DNA of 5,245 nt from CAMAXB01 sp041746615 (GTDB lineage: Bacteria > Verrucomicrobiota > Verrucomicrobiia > Opitutales > Opitutaceae). Shown one piece after another: positions 1 to 4,937 of this stretch. The stretch is from positions 1 through 5,245 of the forward strand of contig JBGTGS010000019.1 of the NCBI GenBank assembly GCA_041746615.1, written 5' to 3'. The first letter of the stretch is position 1; the number at the start of each line of letters is the position of its first letter. The notes beneath the pieces are model-generated. The model made no database searches and was not told the DNA's origin. It saw only the letters and a list, made by a program, of their open reading frames with translations. Made by a program: the position numbers and the translations under genes.

Positions 1-138
1 CCCGATCCACTGACCTTAGGGAAGGGGTTGGGTCGGGACTACACGCCCTTTCGGGAAAACTGCTCCTGCCATGCAGTCACTTGCGCGAAAATCGGCAGCA
101 AATTAGCCGATTCTCACTCCCAGTAGCGGAAGTCGGGT
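1..138. other. Intergenic leader, no gene seen
   Basis: No convincing reading frame starts or continues here on either strand. The only structure seen is a small hairpin: AATCGGC at 90-96 pairs perfectly with GCCGATT at 106-112 across a 9-nt loop. It could end a transcript entering from the left, but no T-run follows, so a terminator call is not supported. The upstream gene is outside the window. Confidence 0.5.
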
Positions 139-277
139 TAGAGCAGTTTAAAATGAAGTGTAGCCGTTAGGCTAGAAGCGAAGGGTAGGGCGCTCTCTCC
201 GAGAGCGCCGCGGCGCATTGGGACAATACGCCCTACCACCACCAGCAACCGGCTACAGTTCAACTTGAATTGCTCTA
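139..277. repeat. MITE-like nested inverted-repeat element
   Basis: The left arm (about 139-168) and right arm (about 247-277) are imperfect inverted copies over about 30 bases. Both outer ends read TAGAGCA/TGCTCTA, and the inner part of each arm matches at TGTAGCCG (160-167) against CGGCTACA on the right. Nested inside is a second, perfectly symmetric palindromic unit at 184-237. No protein is encoded. Long imperfect terminal inverted repeats, small size, lack of coding capacity and TA at both tips fit a miniature inverted-repeat element mobilised in trans. The TA could be a target duplication or simply the repeat tip. An alternative is a structured RNA or a REP-like element. The arms are seen directly; mobility is inferred and needs other genomic copies to confirm. 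Confidence 0.55.
184..237. repeat. 54-bp palindromic unit with GGTAGGGCG ends
   Basis: GGTAGGGCG at 184-192 is the exact reverse complement of CGCCCTACC at 229-237. Overlapping its left end is a second perfect hairpin, GGCGCTCTC (189-197) and GAGAGCGCC (201-209), with a 3-nt loop. The two hairpins share bases, so they are mutually exclusive in RNA. Units of this pattern, from memory, recur between genes in Verrucomicrobiota, which would make this a dispersed REP-like element inserted in or forming the core of the larger repeat. The pairing is seen directly; the family link is recollection only. Confidence 0.55.
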
Positions 278-289
278 GTCCCTTAAATC

Positions 290-320
290 CTATCAGTCCT
301 ATAGGACCTATAGGGACCTA
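290..320. repeat. CCTATAGG palindrome array at the ligA 3' end
   Basis: Three near-identical units follow each other: CCTATAGG at 298-305, CCTATAGG at 307-314, and a degenerate CCTATG at 317-322. A 12-bp perfect palindrome, GTCCTATAGGAC, sits at 296-307. The array overlaps the ligA stop codon (TAG on the minus strand, 320-318). It could form weak hairpins at the end of the ligA message, but there is no T-tract typical of an intrinsic terminator. From memory, such arrays are common between genes in Verrucomicrobiota. Confidence 0.5.
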
Positions 321-2360
321 TGACCCATCCAGCAGTTTCAAAAACTCCGCCTCGCCGATCACCGGCACGCCGAGGGTCCTGGCCTTCTCCAGCTTTGAAC
401 CGGCTTCCTCTCCGGCGAGGACATAGCTGGTCTTCTTGCTCACGCTTCCACTCACCTTGCCGCCCGCCGCCTCGATCTTCTCCGACGCGGCTTCGCGCGT
501 CAGCGTCGGCAGCGTGCCGGTGAGCACGAAGGTCTTGCCCGCCAGCGCGGTGCCCGAAGGGGCCTTCTTAACCGGTGCCTGCGGCTCCACTCCGAGCGCA
601 CCAAGCTCCGCGATCAGGGTGCGGTTCCTCGGCTCGTTGAAGTGATCCAAGATCGCCAGGGCCATCGTCTCACCGATGCCTCCGATGCGACTGGTTTTCC
701 TTTCGCCGATGAAATCCTCGTAGTTGGCCTCGGCCAGCGCCTCCAGACTCCCGAATCGTTTCGCCAAATCCTTGGCTGCGGCCGCGCCGACATGCGGAAT
801 GCCCAACCCGTGGATGAAGCGCCACAGCTCAGCCCGCTTGCTGCGCTCGATCGCCACCTGCAAATTGTCCGTCGATTTCTCCACGCTCTTTCCAAGAGTG
901 AGCAGATCCTCCCGACGCAACCGGTAAATGTCAGGGATGCTCCTCACCCAGCGCTTGGCCACCAGCGCGTCCACCAGCGCCACCCCAAGGCCGTCGATGT
1001 CCACGCAGGCCTTCGACGCAAAATGCTGCACCCGCCGGCGCACCTGAATCGGACATTCGTAATTGGGACAGCGCAGCGCCACCTCCCCCTCCAGCTGCAC
1101 AACCGGGGTTGCGCAAACCGGACACCTTTCGGGAAACACATAGGGCACGCACTCCGGTGTCCGCCGCGCAACGTTCACCGCGATCACCGCCGGGATCACC
1201 TCGCCTGCCTTTTCCACGAAGACGAAATCCCCCACACGGATGTCCTTTCGCGCGATCTCGTCGCGGTTGTGCAGCGTCGCGCGCGCCACCGTCGTGCCCG
1301 CGAGCAGCACCGGATCGAGCTCCGCCACCGGGGTGAGCACCCCGGTGCGTCCCACCTGGATGGTGATGCCCAGCAACTTCGTCTCGGCGCGCTCCGCTGC
1401 AAACTTGTACGCCATGGCCCAGCGCGGCGACTTCGAGGTCGCCCCGGCCTCGCGCTGCTGAGCGATGGAGTCGAGCTTCACCACCGCCCCGTCCGTGGCG
1501 TAGGCAAAGCGGTTGCGCAGGCCGTCGAGCTCACGCACCGCGTTCCAGATCTCGTCGGCGCTCCGCGCCGTCCAGTACTTCTCGACGACCGGAAGACCCC
1601 AGGACTTCACCCGCTCGTGATAACCGTGCTGGGTGGACGGCAGGGACCCGGCCGGCTCGCCATGGCCGAGACCGTAGAGCACGATTTCCAGCCGGCGCGA
1701 CGCCACCTCGCGCGGATCCAGCTGCTTGATGGTGCCGGCCGCGAGATTGCGGGGATTCGCATAGAGCGGTTCACCGGCCTCCTCGCGCAGACGATTGATG
1801 CGACCGAACTCCTCCAGCGTCATGAAAATCTCCCCGCGGATCTCGATCACAGCGGGAACGGGTGCATCCGCAGATGCCTTCAACTCCTTGGGCAGCGATT
1901 TGATCGTGCGGGCATTGGCCGTGATGTCGTCTCCCTCGACACCATTGCCCCGGGTGACGGCGCGCACCAGCCGACCCTGTTCGTAGGTCACACTGACCGC
2001 CACCCCGTCGATCTTCGGCTCAACCACCCACGCGAGATCCTCGCGTCCGATCAGCTTCACGACCCGGGCATGGAACTCGCGCAGCTCCTCCTCCGAGTAG
2101 GTGTTGTCCAAGCTCATCATCCGTTCCCGATGGCGGTAGGTGACGAACCCCTCGGTGCGGTCGTCGCCGACGCGGGCGGTGGGCGACTCTGAGGCCGCGT
2201 GCTCAGGATAGCGCTCCTCCAAGTCGGCCAATTCGCGCTTCAACTGATCATAACCCGGATCGGAGATCTCAGGCGAGGCCTGTCGGTAATAGCGTTCATC
2301 ATGACGCGCCACTTCCGCCCGGAGCTGGGCGATGCGGTCTTGGGCTTCGGCGGAGGTCAT
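318..2360 (-). CDS. ligA: NAD-dependent DNA ligase LigA
   Basis: This enzyme seals 3'-OH/5'-phosphate nicks in duplex DNA using NAD+, in replication and repair in the cytoplasm. At 680 residues it has normal family length and all domains in order. The Ia domain has the NAD-binding tyrosines around Y24/Y25 and the DPGYDQL segment at 34-40. SLDN lies at 83-86. The adenylation motif KIDG has the nucleophilic lysine K116. EIRGE is at 173-177, DGAVVKLD with K295 is motif IV, and MAYKF with K319 is motif V. The OB fold follows (VGRTGVLTPVAELDPV, 336-351). A four-cysteine zinc finger uses C413, C416, C431 and C436. Helix-hairpin-helix repeats span about 450-590, and a C-terminal BRCT domain about 604-677. 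All catalytic residues are present. The ATG overlaps the TGA of the upstream VanZ-like gene, and no strong Shine-Dalgarno precedes it, so translational coupling is likely. The call is close to certain. Confidence 0.98.
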   Translation of the reverse strand: MTSAEAQDRIAQLRAEVARHDERYYRQASPEISDPGYDQLKRELADLEERYPEHAASESPTARVGDDRTEGFVTYRHRERMMSLDNTYSEEELREFHARVVKLIGREDLAWVVEPKIDGVAVSVTYEQGRLVRAVTRGNGVEGDDITANARTIKSLPKELKASADAPVPAVIEIRGEIFMTLEEFGRINRLREEAGEPLYANPRNLAAGTIKQLDPREVASRRLEIVLYGLGHGEPAGSLPSTQHGYHERVKSWGLPVVEKYWTARSADEIWNAVRELDGLRNRFAYATDGAVVKLDSIAQQREAGATSKSPRWAMAYKFAAERAETKLLGITIQVGRTGVLTPVAELDPVLLAGTTVARATLHNRDEIARKDIRVGDFVFVEKAGEVIPAVIAVNVARRTPECVPYVFPERCPVCATPVVQLEGEVALRCPNYECPIQVRRRVQHFASKACVDIDGLGVALVDALVAKRWVRSIPDIYRLRREDLLTLGKSVEKSTDNLQVAIERSKRAELWRFIHGLGIPHVGAAAAKDLAKRFGSLEALAEANYEDFIGERKTSRIGGIGETMALAILDHFNEPRNRTLIAELGALGVEPQAPVKKAPSGTALAGKTFVLTGTLPTLTREAASEKIEAAGGKVSGSVSKKTSYVLAGEEAGSKLEKARTLGVPVIGEAEFLKLLDGS

Positions 2361-2809
2361 GGGTTGGACTTATCAGGAACAGTCGTTTCCCCAGTTTCAA
2401 CCTGTTGCTGCTTCCGCCGCACAGGAGTTTCCAGAAATCTTCGGTACCAGGTCCAATGGATGTACAGCGTCACCGCCAGGGCAGCCCCAAGGGTGTCGGC
2501 CACCCAGTCGCCGAACTCCATATAACGGGTGGATGTGAAACTCTGACGATACTCGTCCAATCCACCGAAAATGGATGTCAGAATGATCGCCCAGCCTCTG
2601 CCCAGCCAGAGCCAGTGCCGCACGGACTCAATCCGTGCGATCAAGGTCGCGAGCAATCCAAAGACCAGCAGATGCACGACTTTGTCCAAATGAGGGATGT
2701 CAGGCCCGGACGCCACCGGTCCACCGGACGCCAGCGTGATGGTAACCGCCAAGGCGAGCGGCCAAAGCCAGTCGGTCCAAGCCGGCCCGGTGGAAGGAGA
2801 TTTCGTCAT
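2357..2809 (-). CDS. VanZ-like family membrane protein
   Basis: This 150-residue protein has about four hydrophobic segments (roughly 14-30, 43-60, 66-83 and 103-121). The conserved polar pattern of the VanZ-like family lies between them: DKxxH at 42-46 with F50, then DExxQxF at 85-91, R95, and D101/D105 followed by G107. The family takes its name from VanZ of enterococci, which gives low-level teicoplanin resistance. Most small chromosomal members have no known substrate, so no resistance role should be assumed. It acts in the inner membrane; the C-terminal tail (about 123-150) is polar and charged. Its stop overlaps the ligA start by ATGA, so the two are probably co-transcribed. The ATG at 2809 has only a weak GGGCG-type ribosome site before it. 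Family assignment is firm, function is not. Confidence 0.85.
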   Translation of the reverse strand: MTKSPSTGPAWTDWLWPLALAVTITLASGGPVASGPDIPHLDKVVHLLVFGLLATLIARIESVRHWLWLGRGWAIILTSIFGGLDEYRQSFTSTRYMEFGDWVADTLGAALAVTLYIHWTWYRRFLETPVRRKQQQVETGETTVPDKSNP

Positions 2810-2983
2810 CGTCGCCCGCGTGTAAGCCGCCCCGGCCCGTCCGAGGCAACCTTGATCGCATCTGCAAAGCTCCCGAATACCCTACGCACCCTCGCGCGAA
2901 AGCGACCCAAGTACATTTGCCCATTCCTCCCTTCCGGCATACCATACTTGATTTCTACGATCGATCGACATACTGTAATACAA
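2810..2983. promoter_or_regulatory. Divergent intergenic region with likely vapBC promoter/operator
   Basis: This region separates the minus-strand VanZ-ligA unit from the plus-strand toxin-antitoxin pair, so it must hold promoters for both. On the plus strand, TTGATT at 2948-2953 resembles a -35 box. TGTAAT at 2974-2979 matches the -10 consensus in five of six bases, but the spacing of 20 is long; TACTGT at 2971-2976 gives a spacing of 17 with a poorer match. A perfect 10-bp palindrome, CGATCGATCG (2958-2967), lies between the boxes, where a VapBC autorepressor would be expected to bind. No clear promoter was seen for the minus strand. The rest (2810-2940) shows nothing coding that can be supported. 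Confidence 0.35.
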
Positions 2984-3190
2984 ATGGATACCGTGACCAT
3001 CTCGCCAAAGTTTCAAGTTGTTATACCCCAACGTATTCGCGAGTCCATGGGCCTTAAGTCCGGCGAGAAGGCCCGGGTGATCGCGTTTCGCAACCGAATC
3101 GAATTCATTCCCATCCGGGATGTACGGGCACTCCGGGGTTATCTCAAAGGAATCGACACGACCGTGGTCCGTGATGGCGATCGGCTATGA
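2984..3190 (+). CDS. vapB: AbrB/MazE-fold antitoxin VapB
   Basis: This is a 68-residue antitoxin. The N-terminal half (2-45) is a swapped-hairpin AbrB DNA-binding domain: a VTISPKFQVVIPQRIRESMGL run followed by the GEKARVIAF and IEFIPI strands. The C-terminal tail (about 46-68, RALRGYLKGIDTTVVRDGDRL) is the usual toxin-binding segment that blocks the PIN active site. By family knowledge it neutralises VapC and, with it, represses its own promoter. The ATG at 2984 is chosen because it starts exactly at the domain. The frame stays open far upstream to 2405, but that part is antisense to the VanZ-like gene. No Shine-Dalgarno precedes the ATG, and a possible -10 box ends only 4 nt upstream, so the message may be leaderless. 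Its TGA overlaps the vapC ATG. Confidence 0.85.
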   Translation: MDTVTISPKFQVVIPQRIRESMGLKSGEKARVIAFRNRIEFIPIRDVRALRGYLKGIDTTVVRDGDRL

Positions 3191-3567
3191 ACGTCGTCGA
3201 TTCCTCCGCGTGGCTGGCCTATTTTGCGGACGAACCCACGGCGGATTTTTTTGCTGCGGCCATAGAGGACAGCGAACTGCTATTGGTCCCGTCGGTCTGC
3301 ATCCACGAAGTGTTCAAGGTGATACTCCGGGAAAAAGGCGAGGACGACGCCTTTGTCGCCATAGCCGCCATGCAACAGGGCACGGTTGTCAATCTGGACA
3401 GTGACCTGGCCATGGAATCAGCCGCCTTGGGGATCGAAGAGAGCCTCCCCTTTGCGGACTCGGTGATTTACGCCACCGCCAGAAAGCACAGCGCCACCCT
3501 CTGGACCCAGGACGAGCACTTCACCGGCAAGCCCGGCGTGCAATATCAAGCGAAGGCGAAACCGTGA
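3187..3567 (+). CDS. vapC: PIN-domain ribonuclease toxin VapC
   Basis: This 126-residue protein is a single PIN domain, the normal size for VapC toxins. VapC enzymes are Mg2+-dependent endoribonucleases that cut tRNA or rRNA and stop translation when the antitoxin is lost. The acidic active-site set is complete: D5 in VDSSAWLAYF, E41 in IHEVFK, D91 in FADSVIYATA, and D109 in TLWTQDEHF. The start overlaps the antitoxin stop by ATGA, so toxin production is probably coupled to antitoxin translation. With no missing catalytic residue and no frameshift, the pair looks functional. The RNA target cannot be read from sequence. A strong terminator lies 46 nt downstream. Confidence 0.92.
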   Translation: MNVVDSSAWLAYFADEPTADFFAAAIEDSELLLVPSVCIHEVFKVILREKGEDDAFVAIAAMQQGTVVNLDSDLAMESAALGIEESLPFADSVIYATARKHSATLWTQDEHFTGKPGVQYQAKAKP

Positions 3568-3613
3568 TCGCAATGTGCATTCCGCCTGACTTTCGGTGTC
3601 TCCCTCGGCACTA

Positions 3614-3645
3614 AAAAACCCGTGGCGTCTGCGCCACGGGTTTTT
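3614..3645. terminator. Bidirectional intrinsic terminator
   Basis: AAAAACCCGTGGCG (3614-3627) is the exact reverse complement of CGCCACGGGTTTTT (3632-3645), with a 4-nt TCTG loop. The 9-bp GC-rich stem is flanked by A5 on the left and T5 on the right, so it can stop transcripts from either side. On the plus strand it ends the vapBC message. On the minus strand it sits 6 nt past the CCA end of the tRNA 3' fragment, the expected place for that tRNA gene's own terminator. Confidence 0.9.
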
Positions 3646-3651
3646 GGAAAA

Positions 3652-3674
3652 TGGTCGGGCTGGTGAGATTCGAA
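3652..3674 (-). pseudogene. tRNA gene 3'-end fragment, probable attachment site
   Basis: Read on the minus strand this is the last 23 nt of a tRNA. It has a T loop TTCGAAT (positions 54-60, with the invariant T54, T55, C56 and A58), then C61 and the 3' T-stem CTCAC. The acceptor strand CAGCCCG, discriminator A73 and encoded CCA follow. The match ends exactly at T54: the next base is C where G53 is required, the 5' T-stem GTGAG is absent, and no CGGGCTG acceptor partner occurs at tRNA distance. The inferred C1-G72 pair with A73 is typical of bacterial tRNA-Pro. A 3' fragment of this kind, with the old tRNA terminator still attached, is what remains at one end of an element integrated in a tRNA gene. 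The element would extend to the right. The fragment is seen; the integration history is inferred. Confidence 0.65.
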
Positions 3675-3731
3675 GCAACCGAACCACCTACGCAAAACGC
3701 TGACGGACAGGTGGCTAAGAGAAGTAAAGTC

Positions 3732-3911
3732 ATGTCCGATACACAAATCCAGCAGGTGCGGGAAGAACTCCCTGGCTTCCTATCGCGCTTCGATGATCTC
3801 GAGCAACGGCACCGTCAGACGCTCTTTGCTTTGCTCTTCGAGCAAGCGGGGCCGGAGACCTGGGCGGTTGCTAAACTCTACCTTTCGACGGTCGAAGGGG
3901 GTGCGGCATGA
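3732..3911 (+). CDS. Hypothetical small helical protein, operon gene 1
   Basis: Not recognised. This is a 59-residue protein, acidic at the N-terminus and predicted to be mostly helical: DTQIQQVREELPGFLSRFDDL, then a hydrophobic helix QTLFALLFEQ, a turn AGPE, and a helix TWAVAKLYLSTV. The EQAGPET stretch (37-43) resembles EQADAET in the next protein. No signal peptide or membrane segment is evident. The ATG at 3732 is preferred because a purine-rich AAGAGAAG lies 7 nt upstream. The frame is also open back to an ATG at 3651, but that start would translate the tRNA fragment. It is first in a four-gene unit and its TGA overlaps the next ATG. Real coding is supported mainly by the chain of exact overlaps. 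Confidence 0.6.
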   Translation: MSDTQIQQVREELPGFLSRFDDLEQRHRQTLFALLFEQAGPETWAVAKLYLSTVEGGAA

Positions 3912-4093
3912 GCTCTCTCAAAGCTTGGAAAGTCGACCGGAAGCACGGCCAGAATCCGAAGCTCGATGATCAATCCACATCCGACACTATCGAGGTATCG
4001 ACGCTCAAGAACTGGCTGCACCTGAAGCTTGAACAAGCGGATGCTGAAACCCTCCTTCGGATCGAAATCCTTTTGACGGGGGTGAAGTCATGA
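3908..4093 (+). CDS. Hypothetical small protein, operon gene 2
   Basis: Not recognised. This 61-residue protein has a polar, basic, probably disordered N-terminal half (about 1-28, rich in K, D and S). A helical C-terminal half follows, STLKNWLHLKLEQADAETLL then RIEILLTGVKS. EQADAET at 42-48 aligns with EQAGPET in the previous protein, and the following hydrophobic helix aligns too, suggesting the two may be related. A good ribosome site (GAAGGGGG just upstream, in the end of gene 1) and ATGA overlaps at both ends indicate translation as part of one operon. There are no catalytic or metal-binding motifs. The function is unknown. Confidence 0.6.
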   Translation: MSSLKAWKVDRKHGQNPKLDDQSTSDTIEVSTLKNWLHLKLEQADAETLLRIEILLTGVKS

Positions 4094-4758
4094 GCGGGCG
4101 AACGGATGTTAAGCGTTTCTCCCAGTACGGCTCTGAAATCGGTCAGGACCAACAACAGTTTCAGACGTGGACTAATCGCGATCGTGGATCTTCGAGCGGC
4201 CTCGCGGGCAACGCGGATGCCATGGAGGAAGCCTTTGGAGCTCTTCTTCTGTATTTAGGTGACGGATACGATACAGGGACATGCCTTCAGCGGGTTTTTG
4301 CGGTGCTCTATCGATTCGCGCCTCAGCTTGTCGAATCGAAGATTGTAGATGCTTCGGAACGGAACGGCATTTCTAACGATTCGCTCTCTCATCAACTCAT
4401 GATCTTCGATCAAGAGTTCCCGAAATTAGCCAATCGAAGTCTCACGAGTCTCAACCGTCGAGTTGCCCTGGCTGACATCCGAAATCGCCGCCGCGAACTG
4501 CGGCTTCAAGAATTGGCGCGTGAATCAGAACTCCGAGAAAAACACCGTCTCGAGCTGCTCGAGTTGCGGCACTCGCTCCGTCTCGAGCGAAAGAAGCAGG
4601 TGCGTTTCCTCGGCTCGAAGATTCGCGCCTTGCGTGAACGTCTCCGACTCGCAGAGCGAACCATCGAGCTTGCGCGTCCCCTGCAGGCAAAGTTTGCCGA
4701 CGACATGAGGGCCTTCGATGCGGCCCTTGGTCTGCCCAGTGAGGAGGTGGCATCATGA
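4090..4758 (+). CDS. Hypothetical coiled-coil protein with possible HTH, operon gene 3
   Basis: This is the largest product of the operon, 222 residues, and the family is not recognised. Residues 1-42 are polar and low in hydrophobics. Residues 45-80 form hydrophobic helices (EEAFGALLLYLG, CLQRVFAVLYRFAPQL). Residues 83-110 read like a helix-turn-helix: SKIVDASERNGISNDSLSHQL, with G93 at the turn and SNDSLSHQL as candidate recognition helix. Residues 123-200 are a long, highly charged helix rich in R, L and E with coiled-coil spacing. Within it, CCGTCTCGAGC occurs at 4545-4555 and again at 4578-4588, exactly 33 nt (11 codons) apart, matching an 11-residue periodicity. A DNA-binding protein with a coiled coil, loosely like KfrA-type plasmid proteins in layout only, is one reading; a structural phage protein is another. 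The ATG overlaps the upstream stop, and GGGGGTGAAG precedes it as ribosome site. Confidence 0.75.
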   Translation: MSGRTDVKRFSQYGSEIGQDQQQFQTWTNRDRGSSSGLAGNADAMEEAFGALLLYLGDGYDTGTCLQRVFAVLYRFAPQLVESKIVDASERNGISNDSLSHQLMIFDQEFPKLANRSLTSLNRRVALADIRNRRRELRLQELARESELREKHRLELLELRHSLRLERKKQVRFLGSKIRALRERLRLAERTIELARPLQAKFADDMRAFDAALGLPSEEVAS

Positions 4759-4937
4759 GCCCCGCGCAGAAGACACGGAACGAATTCGTTGAAGCGTTCA
4801 TGACGGCCGCGCCGGAAGATCAACGGACTGCCTTGCATGCGCTCTGTGTGCTTTTGCCATATGACATCTGCCGCCAGGGCGCGAACTGGTTCCGGGATCG
4901 GATTCCGGATCACGCCAAGCCGGCGAGCAAGGGGTAA
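4755..4937 (+). CDS. Hypothetical small protein, operon gene 4
   Basis: Not recognised. A 60-residue protein with a strong ribosome site (GAGGAGG at 4741-4747, 7 nt before the ATG), which makes it one of the better-supported small genes here. The first two thirds look helical: KTRNEFVEAFMTAA, a turn PED, then QRTALHALCVLLPYDI. A polar, basic tail follows (about 39-60, with FRDR and a KPASKG end). The helix - APE - helix layout recalls genes 1 and 2, although identity is low. C31 and C39 are not spaced as a recognisable metal site. It overlaps gene 3 by ATGA and ends the operon at TAA. Confidence 0.65.
   Translation: MSPAQKTRNEFVEAFMTAAPEDQRTALHALCVLLPYDICRQGANWFRDRIPDHAKPASKG

Noticed and set aside
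614..895. Alternative minus-strand frame of 93 codons within ligA
   Set aside because: It lies entirely inside the helix-hairpin-helix region of ligA in another frame, with W/R/S-rich shadow composition.
642..2192. Plus-strand open frame of 516 codons opposite ligA
   Set aside because: It is antisense to a complete, motif-rich ligA and is rich in H, R, P and G as expected for a GC-rich shadow frame; no known family is visible.
2405..2983. N-terminal extension of VapB giving a 261-residue protein
   Set aside because: The extension is mostly antisense to the VanZ-like gene and has shadow-like composition; the AbrB domain starts exactly at the ATG at 2984.
3652..3728. A complete minus-strand tRNA gene
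   Set aside because: Only the 3' 23 nt fit. The 5' T-stem, anticodon arm, D arm and 5' acceptor strand CGGGCTG are not found at the required distances.
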